Source of the DNA: Candidatus Brocadiia bacterium | GTDB lineage: Bacteria > Planctomycetota > PUPC01 > DSUN01 | Length of the DNA stretch: 25,456 bases | NCBI GenBank assembly: GCA_016782825.1 | Contig: JADHXT010000007.1 | Location: forward strand, 1-25,456 | Direction: 5' to 3' | Shown: positions 15,183-22,144 of the stretch, piece by piece | Position numbering within the stretch: position 1 is the first letter of the stretch | How the letters are laid out: each line of letters begins with the position of its first letter | Made by a program: the position numbers and the translations under genes | The notes under the pieces: model-generated | What the model saw: only the letters and a program-made list of their open reading frames with translations | What the model was told of the DNA's origin: nothing | The model's database searches: none

Positions 15183-15200
15183 TAAAGGAGGGTGTGTGTG

Positions 15201-17786
15201 ATGGCGAAGAAAGCAGACCCCAAAGAGAACATGCTGCGGCGCGAGCAGGAGCAGATCGAACGCTACCGCGAGGTCGAACGCCCCCGCTACAAGACCTATG
15301 CCAAGACGCTCCAAGGCATCCTGAGCGGTATCTGTGACGAGTGCCGCATCGAGGGCATCGTGCAGGCGCGCGCGAAAACCGTGGCCAGCTTCGCCGGCAA
15401 GATGGTCCGCCGCCGCAAGCGCACCGACGACGCTCTGCACACCTTCACCGACCTGGCCGGCGCGCGGGTGATCGTGAACACCCAGGCCGAAGTGGCCCGG
15501 ATCGGCAAGGAGATTCGCGCCCACTTCAAGATCGACGAGCCCAACAGCCAGGACGTGGGCGAGCGGCTGAAGGCCGCCGAGTTCGGCTATCTCTCCGTGC
15601 ACTACATCGTGCAGGTGGACCGGCCGAAGATTCTCGGAACGAAGGTGCCGCTCGACCAGATCGAGGACCGCAAGGCCGAAATCCAGGTGCGCACCTTCGC
15701 CCAGCACGTGTGGGCCGCCATCGGCCACGACCGCGTGTACAAAAGCGAGTTCCGGGTGCCCCAGCGATGGCTCCGGGAGTACCATCGCGTGGCCGCCCTG
15801 CTCGAAGAGGCCGACGTGCAGTTTGGCCGCGTGATCGAGGGCCTCGACGCCTACAAGCTCAACTACGGCGCCTACCTAAACAAGGAACAGATGGCCGACG
15901 AGATCGAAAAGTGGTCGGTCATCATGCGCAACGAGGACGACGACGACAAGCGGCCCGGCCACGCCCTGCGCATCGCCCGCATCGCTCGGGCCGCCGCCGA
16001 CTGGCCCACCGTGGTCGACGTGCTCACCCCCTTCGCCAAAGACGACAAGGACTACCGCGACAAGCCCGCCATCTGGCTCGAGCTCGGCCACGCCCTCTGC
16101 CACGCCCACTGCGGCGATGCTGACGCCGAGACGCGCAAGCTCGGCCGCAGGTACCTCACACAAGCAGGGCGCCCCGACGAAGTAGACCTTGCCGCCCCGC
16201 CCTGCCAGGACGATCCCGACACGGTGCGTGCCGAGGCCCTCGCCCAGCTTGCCTGGTCGCATCGCCACGATGTGGCCGAGGACGAACTCACCCGCACCCT
16301 CTACCGCAAGGCCTTCCACTGCGACCCGTCCAACCCCTACCACTTCACATCCTACCTCGAATACGAAATCCATCTTCGCGGCGACAACATCAGCGAGATT
16401 ATGGCCCCCGCCATCCTGGCCGCGATCGCCACCTGCCGCGCCCATGCTGATGCCGGCATCGAGCTGCCCTGGGCCTACCTGACGATGGGCAAGCTCTACC
16501 TGCTCCTCGGCCGGCCGTACGACAGCCTCGCCGCCTACGCCAAGGCCGTCCACCTGCGCCTCGACAAGGACACGTGCCTGTCCGAGGATGCCTACCAGGC
16601 CGCAGAGCTGTCGCTCAAGCTCCTCAACCCCGGCCGCCCCCTGCCGCGGGAGTACGAATGGGCGCGCCAGCTTCTGCTCCTCGGCCGCGCCTCGTGCGCC
16701 TCGGCCAAAGACCATCTGGCCCCACTCGTGCGCCGCAAGCCACCGTACCGCGAGCCCGTGCTCATCATCGCCGGCGGCGCCAGCGCCGAACTCGAGCAGG
16801 AGATGAGGCAGTACACCCCCCACCTGCGCAGCAGCCTGGAAGGCTTCGAGGGCACCATCATCTCCGGCGGCACCCGCTCGGGAATCCCCGGCATCGTCGG
16901 CAGCATCGTCGCCAGCATGCGCCGCAAAGGGAATAACGGGACCACACTGATCGGCTACCACCCGCCGCATCCGCCCATCCACGTGTCGCTCGACAAGCGC
17001 TACGACGAGCGCATCCAGGTGGCCGAAGGCGACGACTTCTCGCCCGCCGAACCCCTCCAGTGCTGGATCGACCTCATCGCCGCCGGCGTGGACCCCGCCA
17101 ACGTGCGCGTGCTCGGCGTGAACGGCGGCAACATCGCCGCCTTCGAGTACCGCCTCGCCCTCGCGCTCGGCGCCACCGTGGGCGTCATCGAATCCAGCGG
17201 CCGAGCCGTCGCCGACCTACTCCCCGACGTCGACTGGTGGGACGCGAAGAATCTCCTGTGGCTTCCGCTGGACAAGGACGTGATCCGCGCCTTCGTGTGC
17301 CAGAAACCCTCCACCCTCACCCCCGCGGCCCTCGACCGCGCCGCCCGCGCCGTGCACGAGGCCTTCGTGGCCGACAAGCTCAGCGAGCGCAGCGCACCCT
17401 CCGTCCAGCCGTGGCCATCGTTGCGGGACGATTTCAAGGAATCCAACCGCGGCCAAGTGGCCTTCGCCGAGGAGGTGCTTCGCAGCGTCGGCTATGCCGT
17501 GCGCAAGGCCACGCCAGGAGCCGACGTACCCCATCCGCGCTTCACCGACGCTGAGATCGAGAAGATGGCCAGACTGGAGCACGGCCGCTTCGTCGTCGAA
17601 CGCCTCGGACAGGGATGGCGCTTCGGCCCGCACAAGGACGAGGCCAACAAGGTGAGCCCGTTCCTCGTCCCCTGGGCCGACCTGAGCGACAACGTGCGCG
17701 AATACGACCGCGAGGCCGTGCGCAACTACCCCAACATCCTGGCCGAGGCCCGACGCGAGATCCACCGCATCCGCAAGGGTCGCTAG
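15201..17786 (+). CDS. RelA/SpoT nucleotidyltransferase - TPR-like - SLOG (LSDAT) - RyR multidomain protein
   Basis: The 861-residue protein has four parts. Residues about 20-225 are a RelA/SpoT synthetase domain: basic KMVRRRKR (67-74), DLAGARV (84-90), GYLSVHY (129-135), EIQVRT (160-165), then HVWAAIGHDRVYK (169-181). There is no HD hydrolase domain. Residues about 250-510 are helical and TPR-like (WAYLTMGKLYLLLGRPYDSL at 424-443). Residues about 517-700 look like a SLOG/LSDAT nucleotide-binding domain: VLIIAGG, ISGGTRSGIPG (554-564), LGVNGG and VIESSGRAVADLL (662-674), as in TRPM channels and bacterial relatives. Residues about 780-855 are an RyR domain (RLEHGRFVVERLGQGWRFG, then PFLVPWADL and NILAEAR). 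The start is ATG at 15201 behind AAGGAGGG. It is predicted to make or transfer a pyrophosphate-type group under control of a bound nucleotide; the product, target and trigger are unknown. Confidence 0.88.
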   Translation: MAKKADPKENMLRREQEQIERYREVERPRYKTYAKTLQGILSGICDECRIEGIVQARAKTVASFAGKMVRRRKRTDDALHTFTDLAGARVIVNTQAEVARIGKEIRAHFKIDEPNSQDVGERLKAAEFGYLSVHYIVQVDRPKILGTKVPLDQIEDRKAEIQVRTFAQHVWAAIGHDRVYKSEFRVPQRWLREYHRVAALLEEADVQFGRVIEGLDAYKLNYGAYLNKEQMADEIEKWSVIMRNEDDDDKRPGHALRIARIARAAADWPTVVDVLTPFAKDDKDYRDKPAIWLELGHALCHAHCGDADAETRKLGRRYLTQAGRPDEVDLAAPPCQDDPDTVRAEALAQLAWSHRHDVAEDELTRTLYRKAFHCDPSNPYHFTSYLEYEIHLRGDNISEIMAPAILAAIATCRAHADAGIELPWAYLTMGKLYLLLGRPYDSLAAYAKAVHLRLDKDTCLSEDAYQAAELSLKLLNPGRPLPREYEWARQLLLLGRASCASAKDHLAPLVRRKPPYREPVLIIAGGASAELEQEMRQYTPHLRSSLEGFEGTIISGGTRSGIPGIVGSIVASMRRKGNNGTTLIGYHPPHPPIHVSLDKRYDERIQVAEGDDFSPAEPLQCWIDLIAAGVDPANVRVLGVNGGNIAAFEYRLALALGATVGVIESSGRAVADLLPDVDWWDAKNLLWLPLDKDVIRAFVCQKPSTLTPAALDRAARAVHEAFVADKLSERSAPSVQPWPSLRDDFKESNRGQVAFAEEVLRSVGYAVRKATPGADVPHPRFTDAEIEKMARLEHGRFVVERLGQGWRFGPHKDEANKVSPFLVPWADLSDNVREYDREAVRNYPNILAEARREIHRIRKGR

Positions 17787-17817
17787 ACCCCACACTCACC
17801 GTGCACAGGGAGACCCC

Positions 17818-20541
17818 ATGAAGACCGTCGTCGTCGCCGGAGACCTCATCTGGGACAACAACCTGGTGAACCAGCCCACCCTGCCCATCCACCACCACGA
17901 GGCATTGGCCACCACCGTGCTTCATGAGCGCGACGGCGGTGCCTGGTATCTGCGCGACATCGTCGCCCTGGCCTGCGGCAAGATGAGCGACATCCAGATT
18001 CACGGCCACGTCTCGCTCCCGAAGAGCAAGCGCACCCTGAAGGACTGCGTGGGCCAGGCCCACCAGGTGTGGGCGCTGCACGACAAGGAGCGCGGCGACA
18101 AACCCCAGGTGTGGCGCATCAGCAAGTTCCTCGGCTGCCAGAACCCGCCCGAAGGCTCGGCGCCCGTGCCGCTGGAATGCGAACCGCCCGACCCCGACCT
18201 GCTCGTCCTCGACGACATCTGCCTCGGCTTCCGCGACCACCCCAAGCACTGGCCCGCTGCGCTCCAGCCCGGCGGCAAGCCCAAGCACATCGTCCTCAAG
18301 ACCTCCTCCACGCCCACCCAGGGCCGCCTGTGGGCCACGCTCCTGAAGAAGCACGCGAACCGGCTCACCGTCATCGTCTCCGCCTCGTTGCTCCGCACCC
18401 GCGGTGCCGACATCTCCCAGGCCCTCTCGTGGGACAAGACGATCGAGGACACGGTGCGCGAGCTCACCACCGGCATCTCCAGCCACGACCTCGCCCGCTG
18501 CCGCCGCGTGATCGTCCACTTCGGGACGGAGGGCGCCGCCAGCTTCACCCGGTGTCGTCCCGCATGGGAGAAAGTCAGGTCTCTGCACCCGCGGGCCACC
18601 TTCGAGCGCTTCCTCTATCACCCGGAGGAGACGGAGAACGCCTGGCGGGCACGCCGGCCGGGCCGCACCTTCGGCTGCTCGTCCCTCCTCGCCGCCACGA
18701 TGGCGCGACACCTGCTCGCGCCGGAGTCCTACCCCCTGTTCATCGCACTCGGCCGCGGCCTCGCCGCCGTGCGTGCCGCCCACCAAGTAGGCGGTGGGGC
18801 AGGGGACGAGGACTTCGACTCCGACGCGGCCCACAGCCAAGTATCGGCCATCCTCCACCCGCCGAAGGCAGACGACAAGTCGAAGCGCGAGGAGCCGGCG
18901 GCAGTCTTCTGTAGCGCTTTCCCCCACGCCATCCTCGACGACCCCGTGCAGGTCAAGCGGCCGGCCGGCCACTCCGACCTGCTCGCCGACCTCACGGGCA
19001 AGGGCCTGGAGTATGTGACGGCCAAGGCCACGGAGATCGTCGTCGACGGTCTCAAGGACGGCCTGAGCCTGGCCCCCAAGGCGCGCTACGGCAAGTACAT
19101 GACCGTCGACCGCGAGGAGATCGAGCGCATCAACGCCGTACGCAACCTGATCATCACCTACCAGAACAGCCCCGCCGACTTGCGGCCCTTCTCCATCGCC
19201 GTCTTCGGCCCGCCCGGCTCCGGCAAGTCCTTCGCCATCAAGCAGCTTGCCGACGAGCTGTTCGGCAGAAAGGGCTCCACCTTCGAGTTCAACCTCTCCC
19301 AGCTCCGCTCGCCCGAGGAGCTGCACCGGGCCTTCCACCGCGTGCGCGACGTCTCCGTGCAGGGAAAGATCCCCCTCGTGTTCTGGGACGAGTTCGACTC
19401 CGACAAGCTCGACTGGCTGCGCCATTTCCTCGCGCCCATGCAGGACGCCGAGTTCCAGGAAGGCGAGGCCGTCCATCACCTGGGCAAGGCCATCTTCGTG
19501 TTTGCCGGCGGCACGTGTGAGACCTTCGAGGCCTTTGTCGAAAAGGGCAAGGAGCAGGCACAGACTGACGACAAAGAGGCAGCGGAAGAGGCCAAACAGA
19601 AGAAGGTGCCCGACTTCATCAGCCGTCTGCGCGGCTTCGTTAACGTCAAAGGTCCCAACCCCACCGGCATCGCCGACAATCCCGACAAGACCAACCTGGA
19701 ACAGGACGAGGCCGCCGCACAGGACGACCCCGCGCACATCATTCGCCGCGGCATCATCCTGCGGGTCACCCTCGAGATGACGTGCCCGCAGATCATCGAC
19801 CCCAGGACGAAGAAGGCCGCCATCAGCGCTGGTGTTGTCCGTGCCTTCCTGCGCACCCGCAAGTTCCTGCACGGAGCGCGGTCGCTCACGTCGGTCGTCA
19901 CCATGAGCGCGCTCAGCGGCAAGCGACACTTCGACGTGTCGTCCCTGCCGCAGGACGACCTGCTGAACCTCCATGTCCTGTCGCCGGACTTCATGGGGCA
20001 CGTGCGCCAGGGCCAGCTCCACCTGCACATCCTCGAGGCACTCGCCGAAGCGTGCCACGAGGCCTGGATGGAGCAGAAGAAGAAGGACGGATGGCGGTAC
20101 GGCGACCCGCGGGACGACAAGAAGAAGCTGCACCCGCTGCTCAAGCCCTACGCCGAGCTGGACGAGGAAGGCAAGGAGGGCAACCGACGCACGGCCCGCG
20201 TCACCCAGGCCAAACTGCTCGACGTGGGCTACACGATCCGCCCGCGCCGCACGAGCTCGAAGAAGCCGCCACCGAAGATCACCAAGACCGTCCGCGACAG
20301 GCTGGTGCGCATCGAACACGACGTGTGGCTGCGGGACCATCTGCTCCGCGGATACGACTACGCGCCCAATACGAACGAGGACCTCCTCCTGCACCGCGAC
20401 GTGTGCCCCTTCGACCGGATGCCCCCGGAGGACAAGGCGCTCGACGAGGCCATCGCACGCAGGATCGAGCCCGTCCTCCAGGCCAACGGCTACGAGTTGA
20501 TCAAGGTGGATCGCCCGGCTCGTGCTCGCAGCTCGCGCTGA
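17818..20541 (+). CDS. Ribokinase-like - AAA+ ATPase - tandem RyR domain protein
   Basis: The 907-residue protein begins with MKTVVVAGDLIWDNNLV, and LLVLDDICLGFRD and VIVHFGTEGA follow at 128-140 and 231-240. This order resembles the PfkB/ribokinase fold, but the usual GAGD catalytic motif appears as GCSSLLAA (286-293), so kinase activity is doubtful. A P-loop ATPase follows: Walker A GPPGSGKS (464-471), Walker B PLVFWDEFD (519-527), and an IFVFAGGT sensor-like strand (559-566). A charged insertion lies at about 575-640. Two RyR domains end the protein: EACHEAWMEQKKKDGWRYG (744-762) with HPLLKPYAEL, and RIEHDVWLRDHLLRGYDYA (831-849). The ATG is preceded by GGGAGA and lies 31 bases after the RelA-SLOG-RyR gene, so both are probably co-transcribed and may share the same RyR ligand. 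The activity is unknown. Confidence 0.85.
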   Translation: MKTVVVAGDLIWDNNLVNQPTLPIHHHEALATTVLHERDGGAWYLRDIVALACGKMSDIQIHGHVSLPKSKRTLKDCVGQAHQVWALHDKERGDKPQVWRISKFLGCQNPPEGSAPVPLECEPPDPDLLVLDDICLGFRDHPKHWPAALQPGGKPKHIVLKTSSTPTQGRLWATLLKKHANRLTVIVSASLLRTRGADISQALSWDKTIEDTVRELTTGISSHDLARCRRVIVHFGTEGAASFTRCRPAWEKVRSLHPRATFERFLYHPEETENAWRARRPGRTFGCSSLLAATMARHLLAPESYPLFIALGRGLAAVRAAHQVGGGAGDEDFDSDAAHSQVSAILHPPKADDKSKREEPAAVFCSAFPHAILDDPVQVKRPAGHSDLLADLTGKGLEYVTAKATEIVVDGLKDGLSLAPKARYGKYMTVDREEIERINAVRNLIITYQNSPADLRPFSIAVFGPPGSGKSFAIKQLADELFGRKGSTFEFNLSQLRSPEELHRAFHRVRDVSVQGKIPLVFWDEFDSDKLDWLRHFLAPMQDAEFQEGEAVHHLGKAIFVFAGGTCETFEAFVEKGKEQAQTDDKEAAEEAKQKKVPDFISRLRGFVNVKGPNPTGIADNPDKTNLEQDEAAAQDDPAHIIRRGIILRVTLEMTCPQIIDPRTKKAAISAGVVRAFLRTRKFLHGARSLTSVVTMSALSGKRHFDVSSLPQDDLLNLHVLSPDFMGHVRQGQLHLHILEALAEACHEAWMEQKKKDGWRYGDPRDDKKKLHPLLKPYAELDEEGKEGNRRTARVTQAKLLDVGYTIRPRRTSSKKPPPKITKTVRDRLVRIEHDVWLRDHLLRGYDYAPNTNEDLLLHRDVCPFDRMPPEDKALDEAIARRIEPVLQANGYELIKVDRPARARSSR

Positions 20542-20922
20542 CGGGGGCCCGCCCGCAGCGCGATGCGCGCCGACCACTCGCGGACGGCGGGTCGGGCGGG
20601 GGGTGACAAACGCGTGGCATGTGGCGGCCAGACGGCCCGTTCGCTGCGGAACGGCGGCCCTTGTCACTGTCCTGCCCACGTACTTTGACCTGCTGTTCGC
20701 CGGCGCACAGGGATTCGCGCAGGTGTCCGTCGCCGCTCGCTCTCCACCCCTCCAGTTCGACGTCGGCAGTCAGAGCCTTCCGCACAGCGAGGGGGTTTCC
20801 GCCCTCCTGGCGGAATGCCCTATGTATATGCAGCACCAATCATTACAGAGTTTGCTTTTCGCCGCTCTGCCCGCGCGGGTCGTGGGTGGGCGACATTGTG
20901 TGTGAAATTCTGAACGGCGGGC
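20542..20922. other. Long intergenic region with inverted repeats, no gene found
   Basis: No coding frame here has family resemblance or a supported start. An outer inverted repeat GTGACAA (20603-20609) / TTGTCAC (20661-20667) encloses a perfect hairpin CCGTTC-6-GAACGG (20637-20654). A second hairpin, TTCCGCC-CTCCT-GGCGGAA (20797-20815), extends with GGG/CCC to 20793-20820. Neither is followed by a T-run, so they are not textbook terminators. From about 20820 to 20860 the base composition turns AT-rich (around TATGTATATG). The region probably holds the end of the RyR operon and control sites for rex. Confidence 0.5.
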
Positions 20923-20950
20923 TTGACAACCGCGCGGTTGGTGGTATAAT
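20923..20950 (+). promoter_or_regulatory. Near-consensus sigma70 promoter of the rex operon with a palindrome in the spacer
   Basis: TTGACA (20923-20928) and TATAAT (20945-20950) are both perfect and 16 bases apart, and the predicted start is near 20957. The spacer carries the perfect 14-bp palindrome CAACCGCGCGGTTG (20927-20940), positioned so that a bound protein would block RNA polymerase. An exact Rex half-site TTGTGAA is at 21004-21010, just before the ribosome-binding site, but no matching second half is at the canonical distance. Confidence 0.85.
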
Positions 20951-21022
20951 AACACGTGAAAAAGATAACAGTGCTACGGCGTTCACGGCAGGCCAGCAGC
21001 TACTTGTGAACAGGAGCCCCAA

Positions 21023-21655
21023 GTGCCATCGCACAAGAGCATCGGTCGACTCAGCCTCTACCGGAGCATCCTCAACCGCCTGCTCCGCGACGGGGTCAAC
21101 AGCCTCTTCTCACACGAGCTGGCGTCCCTGGCAGGGGCCACCCCGTCGCAGGTGCGGCGCGACCTCATGGTCACTGGCTACACGGGCAGCCCGGTGCGCG
21201 GCTACGACGTCCGCGACCTACTGGCGAGCATCGGCCGCTTCCTGGACGCACCCGAGTCCGAGGGCGTGGCACTGGTCGGCGTGGGCAACCTGGGACGCGC
21301 CATCATGGCCTTCTTCACGGGGCGGCGGCCCAGCCTCACCATCCAGGCCGCCTTCGATCGCGACCCGTACAAGGTCAACCGAGTGATCCATGGCATCCGC
21401 TGCCATCCGATGGAGGACCTGGAGTCCGTGCTGGTCCGGGAACACGTCCGCGTGGCCATCATCACCGTGCCAGCCATCGAGGCGCAGGACATTGCTGACA
21501 GGCTCTGTCGCGCCGGGGTGAAGGGCATCCTGAACTTCGCGCCCGTGCGGCTCCGGGTGCTGCCGAGCGTGTTCGTCGAGGACGTGGACGTGACCATGTC
21601 GCTCGAGAAGGTGGCCTACTACTCGCGGCAAGGCAATCGAGCAGAAGGGATCTGA
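21023..21655 (+). CDS. rex: Redox-sensing transcriptional repressor Rex
   Basis: The 210-residue protein matches Rex over its full length. The N-terminal winged helix includes SHELASLAGATPSQVRRDL (30-48) and TGYTGSPVRGYDV. The Rossmann NAD(H)-binding domain has VGVGNLGRAI (85-94), FDRDPYK (111-117) and GILNFAPVRL (168-177). Rex senses the NADH/NAD+ ratio and releases DNA when NADH is high, derepressing fermentation, hydrogenase and respiratory genes. The start is GTG at 21023 with CAGGAG 6 bases upstream. It is the first gene of an operon with NuoE-like and NuoF-GltD proteins (3-base gap to the next gene), so it very likely regulates its own NADH-oxidising operon through the promoter at 20923-20950. 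Confidence 0.95.
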   Translation: MPSHKSIGRLSLYRSILNRLLRDGVNSLFSHELASLAGATPSQVRRDLMVTGYTGSPVRGYDVRDLLASIGRFLDAPESEGVALVGVGNLGRAIMAFFTGRRPSLTIQAAFDRDPYKVNRVIHGIRCHPMEDLESVLVREHVRVAIITVPAIEAQDIADRLCRAGVKGILNFAPVRLRVLPSVFVEDVDVTMSLEKVAYYSRQGNRAEGI

Positions 21656-21658
21656 ACC

Positions 21659-22144
21659 GTGGTGAAGACGGAGGTCGAGCCCATCCTCAGGAACTATCCG
21701 GACGCGCGACGCGATGCGCTGATCCCCATCCTGCAGGAAGTGCAGGAGGTGAACGGCTACCTGTCGCGCGACGCCATCGTGCAGATCGGGCGCCACCTGG
21801 GGCTGCCCGCCAGCAAGGTGTATGGCGTGGCGACGTTCTACAACCAGTTTCGCTTCCACCCCTTGGGCAGACACCACATTCAGGTGTGCCGTGGCACCGC
21901 GTGTCACGTGAAGGGCTCGGCGGCGGTGCTCGACGAAGTCGAACGCACCCTCGGTATCCAGGCGGGAGAGACCTCCCGCGACGGGATGTTCAGCCTCGAG
22001 GTGGTCGCGTGTGTCGGTGTGTGCGGGCTCTCGCCCGTGATCACCATCAACGGCGAATACCACACGGGCGTGACGGCGCAGGGAATGAAGGCCATCCTGA
22101 ACTCGTGTCGCAGAGAGGCAACGGACGATGGCAATGGTGCTTGA
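21659..22144 (+). CDS. nuoE: NuoE-like [2Fe-2S] thioredoxin-fold subunit of NADH dehydrogenase/hydrogenase
   Basis: The 161-residue protein has the helical N-terminus typical of the 24-kDa subunit (ALIPILQEVQEVNGYLSRDA, GVATFYNQF) and a thioredoxin-like domain. That domain binds one [2Fe-2S] cluster through Cys77, Cys82, Cys118 and Cys122 (VCRGTACHV; VACVGVCG). Equivalent subunits are NuoE of complex I, HydC/HndA of electron-bifurcating hydrogenases, and subunits of formate dehydrogenases. It passes electrons with the NuoF-type flavoprotein. The start is GTG at 21659, three bases after the rex stop, with GAAGGGA upstream; a second GTG follows directly. The gene end overlaps the next start by 17 bases. 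The context (no other complex I genes, rex upstream, NuoF-GltD downstream) favours a soluble hydrogenase or transhydrogenase over complex I. Confidence 0.92.
   Translation: MVKTEVEPILRNYPDARRDALIPILQEVQEVNGYLSRDAIVQIGRHLGLPASKVYGVATFYNQFRFHPLGRHHIQVCRGTACHVKGSAAVLDEVERTLGIQAGETSRDGMFSLEVVACVGVCGLSPVITINGEYHTGVTAQGMKAILNSCRREATDDGNGA

Noticed and set aside
14469..15185. Open frames with Ser-Glu or Phe-Thr repeats across the hexamer elements
   Set aside because: These come from reading the GTGAAR/YTTCAC repeats in frame; they run through the Nudix gene in the wrong frame and have no supported start.
14640..17786. Nudix plus synthetase as a classical two-gene toxin-antitoxin pair
   Set aside because: The synthetase is a large multidomain protein, and no small antitoxin or toxSAS-type overlap is visible; kept only as a weak hypothesis in the findings.
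17542..20679. 1045-codon minus-strand open frame opposite the AAA-RyR gene
   Set aside because: Shadow of a GC-rich gene; no motifs, while the plus frame has Walker and RyR motifs and a ribosome-binding site.
20770..20955. 61-codon minus-strand open frame in the gap before rex
   Set aside because: No ribosome-binding site, no family resemblance, and it overlaps the rex promoter.
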